The notes beneath the pieces were generated by a model. The model had not been told where the DNA came from. It saw only the letters and a program-made list of their open reading frames with translations, and made no database searches. Shown one piece after another: positions 1 through 7,449 of a stretch of 64,000 bases of DNA. The position numbers and the translations under genes are program-made. Positions within the stretch are counted from its first letter, which is position 1, and each line of letters starts with the position of its first letter. This DNA is from a bacterium D16-34 (GTDB taxonomy: Bacteria > Actinomycetota > Coriobacteriia > Coriobacteriales > Eggerthellaceae): positions 224,967 through 288,966 of the forward strand of contig RAZB01000002.1 of the NCBI GenBank assembly GCA_003612515.1, given 5' to 3'.

Positions 1-1
1 G

Positions 2-544
2 AAAGCAGATGTTGATTACGACATTAAAGGCATCGGAAACGGGCTCACCGCTCCCCATGATCTATGCTCACCTTCCGAGGTCAAAGCATTGATATGGCTT
101 TTAAGCGAGTCGGTAGCTCAGCGTTTGCGCGAATCTTATCTGCGATGCAAAACAATATGCGTAGGGGTTCGAAGAGCGTCTGATTTAAGCGGATACTCTC
201 GACAAACAACACTGCGCCAACCAACATGCCTTACCGCTGATATTGCAAATGCTGCATTTGATTTGCTGCGAGCAAACCAACCCTTAGATGACGAACATGC
301 CATTCGTGCTCTTCACGTGCGCACCACCAACTTGGTCAATATGGATCAGTTTGTCCAATACGATCTCTTTGGAGACACCGAAGCGCTCCTTAAGCGAGAA
401 AAACTAGACTATTGCATTGATGCTTTACGCGATCGATTTGGCAATGGATGCATCAGGCGCGTTGTTGAAATGACCGACAAAACCATGGCTGATCTTGATA
501 TCAAGCGCGACAACACCGTGCATCCCATAGGCTATTTGCGATAG
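2..544 (+). CDS. Y-family DNA polymerase (DinB/UmuC type), C-terminal part
   Basis: This is the 3' end of a lesion-bypass (translesion) DNA polymerase gene; the start and the catalytic palm lie left of the window. The open frame runs from base 2 without a start codon. Its first residues, read as an IKGIGNG-type motif followed by a helix ending in VAQRLRES, match the start of the little-finger domain of Y-family polymerases, the part that grips DNA. The rest is typical of this domain down to a short C-terminal tail. A small partner gene follows after 3 bases. The family is clear, but DinB, UmuC and ImuB cannot be told apart without the N-terminus. An ATG at 89 exists inside the domain and is not the start. 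Confidence 0.8.
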   Translation, partial: KADVDYDIKGIGNGLTAPHDLCSPSEVKALIWLLSESVAQRLRESYLRCKTICVGVRRASDLSGYSRQTTLRQPTCLTADIANAAFDLLRANQPLDDEHAIRALHVRTTNLVNMDQFVQYDLFGDTEALLKREKLDYCIDALRDRFGNGCIRRVVEMTDKTMADLDIKRDNTVHPIGYLR

Positions 545-547
545 GCG

Positions 548-811
548 GTGAACATGAAAGGCATTAGCGAACGAATAAAACGATACGTTTCTGTCACCGC
601 TCGCATGGACGAAGACGGTCGCGTGCGTCCGCTATCTATCCAGTGGTATGACGGCACCACCTATCCAGTTGATGAGGTAATTAGCATACGACGTGCTGCT
701 TCACGACGAGTTGGCGGTGATGGACTTTGCTATACCATTCGTATCGGGGAAAGAACCACCTATTTATACTTTGAAGACCCTAAGTGGTTTGTTGAGGAGG
801 TTGTTGCCTAA
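548..811 (+). CDS. Small protein downstream of Y-family polymerase (DUF6504-like)
   Basis: An 87-residue protein starting 3 bases after the polymerase stop, so very probably translated with it. The start is GTG at 548 or ATG at 554; both lie at the polymerase stop and no better one exists. It has no membrane segment or signal peptide. A basic N-terminus is followed by beta-strand-like stretches containing a WYDGTTYPVDEV segment and a C-terminal aromatic stretch (YLYFEDPKWF). Small proteins of this kind often follow DinB/ImuB genes and are classed as DUF6504 in actinobacteria; I recognise the pattern from length, position and this segment. Function is unknown. A role helping translesion synthesis would be an inference from context only. 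Confidence 0.65.
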   Translation: MNMKGISERIKRYVSVTARMDEDGRVRPLSIQWYDGTTYPVDEVISIRRAASRRVGGDGLCYTIRIGERTTYLYFEDPKWFVEEVVA

Positions 812-829
812 AGGAGGTTGTTACCTAAA
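796..829. repeat. 17-bp tandem repeat across the stop of the small polymerase-partner gene
   Basis: Two head-to-tail copies (796-812 and 813-829) of a unit beginning GGAGGTTGTT and ending CCTAAA, differing at one base. A weaker third copy may follow at about 830-843. The first copy holds the stop codon of the upstream gene. It looks like a slippage duplication; no function is apparent. Confidence 0.7.
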
Positions 830-883
830 GTCGTTACCCAAAGATACCAAAACCATCGTCGAAGTCACGAATGAAAGCATCCC

Positions 884-2020
884 CTAACTCTCAGGAGCGC
901 TTTCAGAAGAATCAAACGTGTGATTGCGCTGCTCTGCCAAAAGCAAATCAACCATACGTCCATAGCTTTGCACGCCGTCGGTTTGCTTATTAGCTTTTAA
1001 GTAGGCATCGTTCATGCGTGTTGATATGCGTGCTATCTCGCCTTCATGCTCAGACAAATATTGAGCGCGGCGTACCCTGTCTGTTTTAACATCATCAGAC
1101 AAGCTTGCGTTAATCTCTGCTGCGACATCTGGATTGACCCTATTAAGAGCAGAAAGCGAATAATCATAGGCAAGCGAATAGCCACTATACCGCACAAGTG
1201 CATCTTGATCAGTATGAACGCATGCTGCATACGCAATATAATTAGCTTCATCCTCGCGCATAAACCCGCACTGGTGCGCTAATTCGTGAGCCATGGTCGC
1301 TGGCATAGTAAACAACATACTTTGGGTATTGATATTCGACTCTTCTGTAAAAGGAAAATAGATACCCGCGATATTGGCATCAGAGAGAAACTCGCTGGCA
1401 AATACCGGTTTTGGTGTTGAATAGAGTGGCCGTTCTAATACCGGGTATGTCTGAGCAAGTGCAGAAATAGCACCTACTGAAGCATGTGCATAGCGTTCGA
1501 AATCACCTGAATTGAGAGCACATACATCAACTTCTTCGCCAATTTCTGCACGCGTTTGATTCATATTGTCTGCGAGCGACCAACACAAGCTTTCAAGTTC
1601 GTCTTCGCTTGATTGCTCAAGTTCAATTCCTGCAGACTCGGCAAAGGTATAGCGGTAATAATTCAGCCCACCTGTGATTACGAAACAAAAATAGACAACA
1701 CTGGCAAGAACTAGCACACCAACAAAAGCCTTGTACACCTGAAACCCACGCTCATCCTTTTTGCGAATTAGCTGGACAATCCAGTAGGCGATATAGGCTA
1801 GGCAAAATACCAAAAACAAAAGAACGACCCATTCGGCAACAGAAAAACTCACCAATGAAGGCAAAAACCCAACCACGGTTGATAGCGTAGGAAATATCGA
1901 GCGGCTGTATACAAATTCCGTCAATGATGGATTTGATGAAAAAAGCGCAACCAGCACAAGCGCAAGTACGCCAAAAAGCACAAACCACCAGCGCTTTAAG
2001 AGGTATTTTTTCATGCGCAC
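884..2020 (-). CDS. DUF3810 family membrane protein with zinc-peptidase-like motif
   Basis: A 378-residue membrane protein. Hydrophobic segments lie at about residues 11-28, 62-84 and 97-117, followed by a long hydrophilic domain. That domain carries HELAH at residues 245-249 and a downstream EDEAN (Glu256/Glu258), the HExxH...E arrangement of zinc metallopeptidases and the hallmark of DUF3810. The Glu and both His are present, so peptidase activity is plausible, but no substrate is known for this family. The start is GTG at 2020 or, two codons later, ATG at 2014, with an AGGAAG upstream that could serve either. It is divergent from the transporter at 2214 and stands alone. The family call is fairly firm; the enzymatic role is inference. 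Confidence 0.75.
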   Translation of the reverse strand: MRMKKYLLKRWWFVLFGVLALVLVALFSSNPSLTEFVYSRSIFPTLSTVVGFLPSLVSFSVAEWVVLLFLVFCLAYIAYWIVQLIRKKDERGFQVYKAFVGVLVLASVVYFCFVITGGLNYYRYTFAESAGIELEQSSEDELESLCWSLADNMNQTRAEIGEEVDVCALNSGDFERYAHASVGAISALAQTYPVLERPLYSTPKPVFASEFLSDANIAGIYFPFTEESNINTQSMLFTMPATMAHELAHQCGFMREDEANYIAYAACVHTDQDALVRYSGYSLAYDYSLSALNRVNPDVAAEINASLSDDVKTDRVRRAQYLSEHEGEIARISTRMNDAYLKANKQTDGVQSYGRMVDLLLAEQRNHTFDSSESAPES

Positions 2021-2106
2021 ACGCTTCCTGGTAACCGTTTAAATAAGATTAACGTTGACTCTTGCGCAAGTATAAAACAACCCCTATGCTTTTTCGAAGC
2101 ATGTAT

Positions 2107-2155
2107 GCGAAGTGAAACCTCTCGATAGCATTTCATATACATATACTCACTTCGC
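2107..2155. promoter_or_regulatory. Inverted repeat in the divergent promoter region
   Basis: The arms GCGAAGTGA (2107-2115) and TCACTTCGC (2147-2155) are exact inverted copies separated by 31 bases of AT-rich sequence. They sit between the divergent DUF3810 gene and the MFS transporter gene. The intervening stretch contains TATA-like sequence (around 2134-2146). It could be a two-site operator or a stem-loop in the transporter mRNA leader. No regulator can be named. Confidence 0.4.
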
Positions 2156-2213
2156 GCTTTTGGGATTATCTGCCACATAAAAGCTGCAATGTTTGAGAAA
2201 TGGGTGCCCAGTA

Positions 2214-3527
2214 ATGATCAGTAACCTGACCACACAATCAAAAACACTCACAAACGAACAGTTCACAAAAAAGCGCAACGTAATTCTTGTTGCATCGTGT
2301 GTTGCTAACCTCTGCGTCGGATCAATTTATTCATGGAGTGTGTTTTCCACCCCTATGGCACAGCACTTTGCTTTGACGCAAAACATTGCCACGCCTGATT
2401 TATCTTTTGTTTTTACTATCACCACCATCATGAGTACGCTCATGATGATTTTCGGCGGCATCATAAATGACAAGCTCGGACCTAAACAGGTGGTATTAGT
2501 AGGAAGCGTTTTATTTGGCGGAGGCATGTTTGCAAGCGGATTTGCAACAAGCCCTCTTATGTTGATGTTTACCTATGGAGTATGTTTGGGTCTTGGCGAA
2601 GGCCTAGTATATGGCTCGCTACTCTCAAATGCTGTCAAAAGCTATCCTGACAAACCTGGTACAGCAGGTGGCATAATTACAACGTTTTATGGTCTCAGTT
2701 CAGTCTTTATGCCAGTTATTGCCAACGTGCTCATAGAAGCGGTTTCTATAACTTTTGCTTTTCAATCGCTCGGCATTGTGATGTTTCTTTTGATTGCTTT
2801 TGTCTCAACGCGTGTTCAAGCTCCTCCCTCAAATTACTTTCCTGAGAGTAATTCAAAGGGTCACTCTCGCAAGTCAAAAAATAGAGAGGTTTCAGATATA
2901 GGCACGACTATGCAAACCGTGTCTGCTCTTGATTATCAAAATAATCTTACGTGGAAAGAAATGATCCGCACGCCACAGTTTTATCTTATGTTTATCATGT
3001 TGCTTTGTTCAGCGTTTTCGGGATTGATGATCATTTCGCAAGCTAGCCCCATCGCACAAGGACTAGTTGGTTTTTCGGTATCCCAAGCAGCGTTTGCCGT
3101 ATCAGTTCTTGCGCTTTTTAATACCTTAGGTCGCTTGGTGTCGGGCTTTGTATGTGATCGGCTCGGCGTTATAGCGACATTGCGCATTATTTTCAGCGGA
3201 ATGCTTATTGGTCTTTTAGGATTGATTTTTGTCTCGCCCGGCAATTCTCTTGTCTTTTATGCTGGTCTTTGCCTCATTGGGTTTGGCTATGGCTCAACCA
3301 TGTCAGTTTATCCAGCATTTTGTGCTGAACAATTCGGGCGCGCTCATAATTCAGTAAACTATGGAGTCCTCTTTGTTGCATTTTCTGTTGCGGGCATCCT
3401 CGGCCCTCAAATCATGAGTGGAATCTTCGCTACGTTTTCCATCTATCAGCCAGCATTTATTATTGCTGCTATCTTGGTGATTATCAGTTTGGCAATCACT
3501 ATCATCTTTCAGCGCAAATACGCTTAA
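2214..3527 (+). CDS. MFS transporter, oxalate/formate antiporter (OxlT)-like
   Basis: A 437-residue major facilitator superfamily transporter with about 12 hydrophobic segments and a central hydrophilic loop (about residues 205-245). The start region (SCVANLCVGSIYSWSVFSTP) and FGGIINDKLGPK, the MFS loop 2-3 motif, are typical of the OxlT-type anion:anion antiporter family. The second half repeats a related motif (LGRLVSGFVCDRLG). It should exchange an organic anion at the cytoplasmic membrane; oxalate/formate is only the family label. I chose the ATG at 2214 over an in-frame TTG at 2193; neither has a strong ribosome-binding site. It is a single gene, closed by a hairpin at 3528-3556. Confidence 0.85.
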   Translation: MISNLTTQSKTLTNEQFTKKRNVILVASCVANLCVGSIYSWSVFSTPMAQHFALTQNIATPDLSFVFTITTIMSTLMMIFGGIINDKLGPKQVVLVGSVLFGGGMFASGFATSPLMLMFTYGVCLGLGEGLVYGSLLSNAVKSYPDKPGTAGGIITTFYGLSSVFMPVIANVLIEAVSITFAFQSLGIVMFLLIAFVSTRVQAPPSNYFPESNSKGHSRKSKNREVSDIGTTMQTVSALDYQNNLTWKEMIRTPQFYLMFIMLLCSAFSGLMIISQASPIAQGLVGFSVSQAAFAVSVLALFNTLGRLVSGFVCDRLGVIATLRIIFSGMLIGLLGLIFVSPGNSLVFYAGLCLIGFGYGSTMSVYPAFCAEQFGRAHNSVNYGVLFVAFSVAGILGPQIMSGIFATFSIYQPAFIIAAILVIISLAITIIFQRKYA

Positions 3528-3556
3528 AAAATGCGCCCACCAGGTGAGCGCATTTT
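3528..3556 (+). terminator. Intrinsic terminator after the MFS gene, possibly bidirectional
   Basis: The arms AAAATGCGC (3528-3536) and GCGCATTTT (3548-3556) pair perfectly. An inner CACC/GGTG pairing is separated from them by one mismatch. The hairpin starts at the MFS stop and has runs of A before and T at its end, so it could also end the opposing transcript. Confidence 0.75.
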
Positions 3557-3625
3557 AAAACCAAGATAAGTTTGATGAAACTACTTGTTCGTGCCGATAT
3601 CTTTCAAACTTAAAGCTACAAAGGC

Positions 3626-4894
3626 TTAGACCAGCGGAGGCGTGCCCTCAGCATTGCCAAAAATAGCCTCGATCTGCACGAGGGCATCTTTGGGGTTAGC
3701 ACCCGTTGCTACAACACGACGAGCAGGTGTTCCCTCGGGGAAGAACTCTTTGTAAGCTTCATTGAGTTCGTCAAGATCAGCAATATCTTTCAGATATACA
3801 TTAACCTTAACGGCGTCTTCCATAACATGGTCAACGCTTTCAATAATAGCCTTGATGTTCTTCAAGCATTGCGTAGCCTGCTCACGCACGCCACCAGCAA
3901 CAATGCTTCCCGTAGCAGGATCGATAGGCAACTGAGCGCCTACGTTGTTGTAGTGAGAAAATGCTACCGTCTGTGTTGCAAGAGGGCATTTCGGAGCAGC
4001 ATCGGTGTTGTTTGCCTCAATGATCAAACCATGACGATCCTCTACAGCCTGAGGAGGCGTACCATCACCATGAGATACCACTGCTTCAATTTGAACATTT
4101 GCATGCATAGGCAGATCGTCTACCTTAGCAATCGTGCGTGCAGGAACATAGCCAACAGCACGTGCGATACCTGAATCCGGGAAAAAACGCTTATACGTTT
4201 CATTTACCGCATCAAGATCAGCCAAATCCTTCAAGAAGATGGTCACCTTTACGATGTCATCAAAAGGAACATCCATAGCACTCAATACTGCTTTGATGTT
4301 CTTGAGGCACTGTGCAGCCTGATCTGCCGTATCACCAGGAACGATCTGATTAGAAACCGGATCGATTGGCAATTGTGCCGTGATGTTGTTGTAGTGAGAA
4401 AATGCTACTGACTGCGAAGAAAGCGCACTGTAAGGAGCATTGTGCGTGTTGTTTACATACTTCAGCAAGTCACCTGCTTGAGGAGCATTGGGAATAGTGC
4501 CTTCACCATTGGTGATCAATGCTTCCACCATCACACGAGCGTCGCGCGGAAGACCAGCAACAGCTACATTGGTACGAGTGGGAACATGATTGGTGAAGAA
4601 GGTTACAAACGAGTCGTCAACCTCAGCAAGGTCCATGATGTCGCGAACAAAAACCGTAACACGAACCACATCGTTGAGTGAATGGTCAATGCTTTCCACA
4701 ATTGCCTTAATGTTGGCGAAACACTGATCAGCTTGCTCACGCACACCACCAGCTACAATTTCGCCCGTTTTCGGGTCAACGGGAAGTTGGGCGGACAGGT
4801 TGTTGTAGTGAGAAAAAGCTACTGTTTGCGAATACAGAGAGCTGATAGGTGCGTTCTCGGTATTTCGCGCGAGCACTACGTTGTCACCGCTCAT
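3626..4894 (-). CDS. Protein of three fused RidA (YjgF/YER057c/UK114) domains
   Basis: RidA enzymes hydrolyse reactive enamines/imines such as 2-aminoacrylate formed by PLP enzymes. They are normally about 130 residues and work as homotrimers with active sites between subunits. Here one 422-residue chain carries three such domains, at about residues 5-130, 146-276 and 290-415. Each repeats the same core: SQ(T/S)VAFSHYNN, then AQLP(V/I)DP, then NIKA. Each keeps the Arg of the PAR-type motif that binds the imine carboxylate (Arg107 in PTRT, Arg253 in PART, Arg392 in PARR). The copies have diverged in sequence, so this is an old triplication. I start at the ATG at 4894, preceded by AGAAAGG, instead of the in-frame ATG at 4936. 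It has its own promoter, a palindromic operator and a short upstream ORF. Confidence 0.9.
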   Translation of the reverse strand: MSGDNVVLARNTENAPISSLYSQTVAFSHYNNLSAQLPVDPKTGEIVAGGVREQADQCFANIKAIVESIDHSLNDVVRVTVFVRDIMDLAEVDDSFVTFFTNHVPTRTNVAVAGLPRDARVMVEALITNGEGTIPNAPQAGDLLKYVNNTHNAPYSALSSQSVAFSHYNNITAQLPIDPVSNQIVPGDTADQAAQCLKNIKAVLSAMDVPFDDIVKVTIFLKDLADLDAVNETYKRFFPDSGIARAVGYVPARTIAKVDDLPMHANVQIEAVVSHGDGTPPQAVEDRHGLIIEANNTDAAPKCPLATQTVAFSHYNNVGAQLPIDPATGSIVAGGVREQATQCLKNIKAIIESVDHVMEDAVKVNVYLKDIADLDELNEAYKEFFPEGTPARRVVATGANPKDALVQIEAIFGNAEGTPPLV

Positions 4895-4916
4895 ATAACT
4901 ACCTTTCTGTTCGATG

Positions 4917-4955
4917 TTATGACGCTTTCGCGCCATGCAGATCTTTTAGATCCAT
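4917..4955 (-). CDS. Possible 12-residue leader peptide upstream of triple RidA
   Basis: Between the promoter and the RidA start there is a very strong ribosome-binding site (TAGGAGGGAAGGC). It is followed directly by an ATG at 4955 and a 12-codon frame reading MDLKDLHGAKAS, ending in TAA at 4917-4919, 22 bases before the RidA ATG. The strong signal on so short a frame suggests a translated leader that controls RidA translation or mRNA stability. A longer in-frame RidA start at 4936 overlaps it in another frame. No conservation could be tested. Confidence 0.35.
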   Translation of the reverse strand: MDLKDLHGAKAS

Positions 4956-5018
4956 GCCTTCCCTCCTAAGCGAACACTTGGCACGGTTTTTGATAAAACC
5001 CTCGCTTGGAAGGACTTA

Positions 5019-5049
5019 AGTATAGCTTTTTGTGCAAGTGCACAAAAAG
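5019..5049 (-). promoter_or_regulatory. Promoter -10 and palindromic operator of the triple RidA gene
   Basis: Reading leftward, a perfect inverted repeat lies at 5049-5026: two 11-base arms (CTTTTTGTGCA and its complement) around a 2-base centre. It is followed one base later by TATACT (5024-5019), a consensus -10 box. The palindrome covers the spacer and the -35 position, where no good -35 box is seen. This is the usual position for a dimeric repressor or an activator. The regulator is unknown. Confidence 0.6.
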
Positions 5050-5110
5050 TGAAAGTGGCTTAAATTTGAGAGCTGATAATAACGCGTGAACCAACAATAA
5101 CAAAAAATGA

Positions 5111-5156
5111 AAACACGACGCAGGCTATGCAAAATTTGCCAACCTACGCCGTGTTT
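5111..5156 (-). terminator. Terminator of the YhgE/Pip operon
   Basis: Arms at 5111-5124 and 5143-5156 (AAACACGACGCAGG against CCTACGCCGTGTTT) pair with two mismatches. Reading leftward, the hairpin is followed by TTTTCATTTTTTG. It lies about 95 bases past the stop of the second YhgE/Pip gene. The remaining bases of this gap (4956-5250) hold the RidA promoter and leader and nothing else I can name. Confidence 0.6.
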
Positions 5157-5250
5157 AATACAAGAATATCAGTTATGTTTTTTCACCTGAGCAGTGCCAC
5201 TTACCGCCTGAAAATACACATTCACTTCGCGTATTCGCTCAAACGTGCGC

Positions 5251-7449
5251 TTAACCGATGAGCTTAGTTGATTCCACCTTCTCAACATACCACTCCATAA
5301 ATTTCGCTAAAGGCTTGCGAAGTACTAATCCTATGAGTGCAGCCGGAATCAAGAAGAGGCACAACTGTCCAATTTGGATCCAAAAATCATTTCCATAGGT
5401 GCCCATCATGGCTGCGCGCATAGCATTTACTACATGCGTGAGCGGAAGATAGGGCGAAATCTCTTGAACAAACCACGGCAACAACTGCAGCGGGAACGAT
5501 CCCCCACACCCTGTTACTTGCACAATAAGCAGCAATACCGTAATTGCTTTACCAAGATTTGCAAATGCCGCAACCAAAGAATAGATGAGGAATACGAGCA
5601 CCAATCCTGATACCCAAAAACAAATCATCAGCAACCATGGATGCACTGCTTGCACTTGCAAAAAGAAGATATTACCTAGTCCCATAAGTGTTGTTTGCAT
5701 AAGAGACAGGAATGCAACCACAACAAAGTGCCCCAAAAACAGCTGTCTGGGCTTGGGGTTATGCAACAAAGCCACTTGCTCTTTTAACGGATGAGGCTTC
5801 AATGCAACCATAATTAATAACGATCCGATGAAAAGTGCAAGCGAAGTGTATAAAGGTGTCATTGCTGAACCAAAATTCTCAACAGGAAAAACTGCCTCCC
5901 TGTGAACACCAACAGGAGCTGCCAAAGCAAGCGAGAGCGTCTCAATGTCGCTGGTGAATAACTCTTGAAGTGACAATGTGTCGCCGGTTGCTAAAGACTC
6001 GTCAATACGATCTGCCAAGGAGCGCATCTTTTCAGAAACCTCATGCAACCGCGCAACGGAATCATTAATCTTTGTAGAAGCGTCACCCATTGATACCGAT
6101 GTAGCGCCAAGGGTGTTTTCAACATTTGACTCGGCCGTATGCGCTTCGCTTAAACCGCTATCTAAGTTATTCGCAAACGTTTGAGCGTCACTTGTTAATT
6201 GCTGAAGCGTAGGTTTGAGATTTTGCTCGTAGTCAGTCTTGATATCAAGCACGCCTTGTTTTGCTTCAGCAATGAGCGATTCAACTTTTTCGCGCTCGGT
6301 GCTCACATCCGCTACACCAGCGTCAATCTTATCAGCCGCGTTATTGAGGTTGTCTCGAATAACAGTCAGCTTATCTTGAATAGTCTGCATGCGCTCTGCC
6401 ACACCATCAAGTGCAGCCGTTACTCCTTCAGTCGTATCTTCTGGCAGCTGTTCTTTAATTTCCTCAAGCGCGCTCAATCTGCTTTGCAAATCGGTAATCT
6501 GAGCATCAACCAAACCAGCTACTGTGCGAAGCTTCGCTGATGCCTCCCCTGATTCAATGCTTGTTTCATCGAAGAGAGTTCCAATTTGCCCACTCAATTC
6601 ATCATAGCGAGCTTGCACCGCCTCAAGCGCTTGGGTGATTGAATCAGTAGACCCATCGAGCTGGCCAAGCGTTGATTTGATCGTATCAACCCCATTTTGG
6701 GCGGTGGCGGTCAAGTTGGTTAAGTTTTGATCAGCTGATTGCAAGAGTTCTAACGTAGTTGCATTCAGCGAGTCAACAGATTCAGTCAATGTTGCATAGA
6801 GCGCCAATACCGATGCCGCATCATCAATGCGAGTAGCCATAGTGCGTACATGTTCAGACAAAGACGCTATGCGACCTTGCATATCAGTTTCGTCAGCGAA
6901 ATTAGAGAATCCTTGTACAAGTGCCAGCGAAACTTCAGACAGTGTTTCAGCGAAAACTTCGTTAACTTGATATGAAACAGTATCTGCACCCTGGTCGGTA
7001 ATCTTTGGGGCAATAGCACTCTTCTTCTGATTGGTGTAATAGATGATTTCTGCATGCTGTGCGTTATCATCATAAAACGTCAGCATGTCTTTTGAAAACG
7101 TCTTTGGGATTACAACCGCAGCGTAATAGCGTCCAGAACGCGCTCCGTCTATGGCATCCTCCTCATCGGTGATGCGCCAATCAATTTGATCATTGGCTCG
7201 AAGCGCATTTAAAACCTGATCACCAACATTAATGCGCAAAGGTATGAGATCAGATTCGTATCCCTCATCAGTGTTTGCAACTGCCACCGTCAAGTTGCCC
7301 GTGTTCTCAAAAACATTCCAACAGGCAATAACGTTATACCAGGTAAAAATAGAAGGGAGCACCACCAAACCAATAACAATAATAATGCTAATGGCATTTC
7401 TAAACAGGCGTCTAAAGTCATCTTTGATGAGCAGCCACATATTACGCAT
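5251..7449 (-). CDS. YhgE/Pip domain membrane protein (second of a tandem pair)
   Basis: A 732-residue membrane protein of the YhgE/phage-infection-protein family (ABC-2-permease-like). One N-terminal membrane segment is followed by the family signature around LPSIFTWYNV and VANTDEG. Then comes a long extracytoplasmic, coiled-coil-rich region (about residues 150-500) and about six membrane segments in the C-terminal third. Family members are phage receptors in lactococci or parts of secretion/export machinery; the transported molecule here is unknown. The start ATG at 7449 lies inside the end of the upstream gene (ATGCGTAA, 8-base overlap) with GGGGGTGA ahead of it, so the two are translationally coupled. 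An earlier in-frame codon at 7482 is less likely. Confidence 0.85.
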   Translation of the reverse strand: MRNMWLLIKDDFRRLFRNAISIIIVIGLVVLPSIFTWYNVIACWNVFENTGNLTVAVANTDEGYESDLIPLRINVGDQVLNALRANDQIDWRITDEEDAIDGARSGRYYAAVVIPKTFSKDMLTFYDDNAQHAEIIYYTNQKKSAIAPKITDQGADTVSYQVNEVFAETLSEVSLALVQGFSNFADETDMQGRIASLSEHVRTMATRIDDAASVLALYATLTESVDSLNATTLELLQSADQNLTNLTATAQNGVDTIKSTLGQLDGSTDSITQALEAVQARYDELSGQIGTLFDETSIESGEASAKLRTVAGLVDAQITDLQSRLSALEEIKEQLPEDTTEGVTAALDGVAERMQTIQDKLTVIRDNLNNAADKIDAGVADVSTEREKVESLIAEAKQGVLDIKTDYEQNLKPTLQQLTSDAQTFANNLDSGLSEAHTAESNVENTLGATSVSMGDASTKINDSVARLHEVSEKMRSLADRIDESLATGDTLSLQELFTSDIETLSLALAAPVGVHREAVFPVENFGSAMTPLYTSLALFIGSLLIMVALKPHPLKEQVALLHNPKPRQLFLGHFVVVAFLSLMQTTLMGLGNIFFLQVQAVHPWLLMICFWVSGLVLVFLIYSLVAAFANLGKAITVLLLIVQVTGCGGSFPLQLLPWFVQEISPYLPLTHVVNAMRAAMMGTYGNDFWIQIGQLCLFLIPAALIGLVLRKPLAKFMEWYVEKVESTKLIG

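Noticed and set aside
3626..4894. Triple repeat as an assembly artefact or recent DNA duplication
   Set aside because: The three units differ substantially in both DNA and protein and each keeps functional residues, so this is an old gene triplication.
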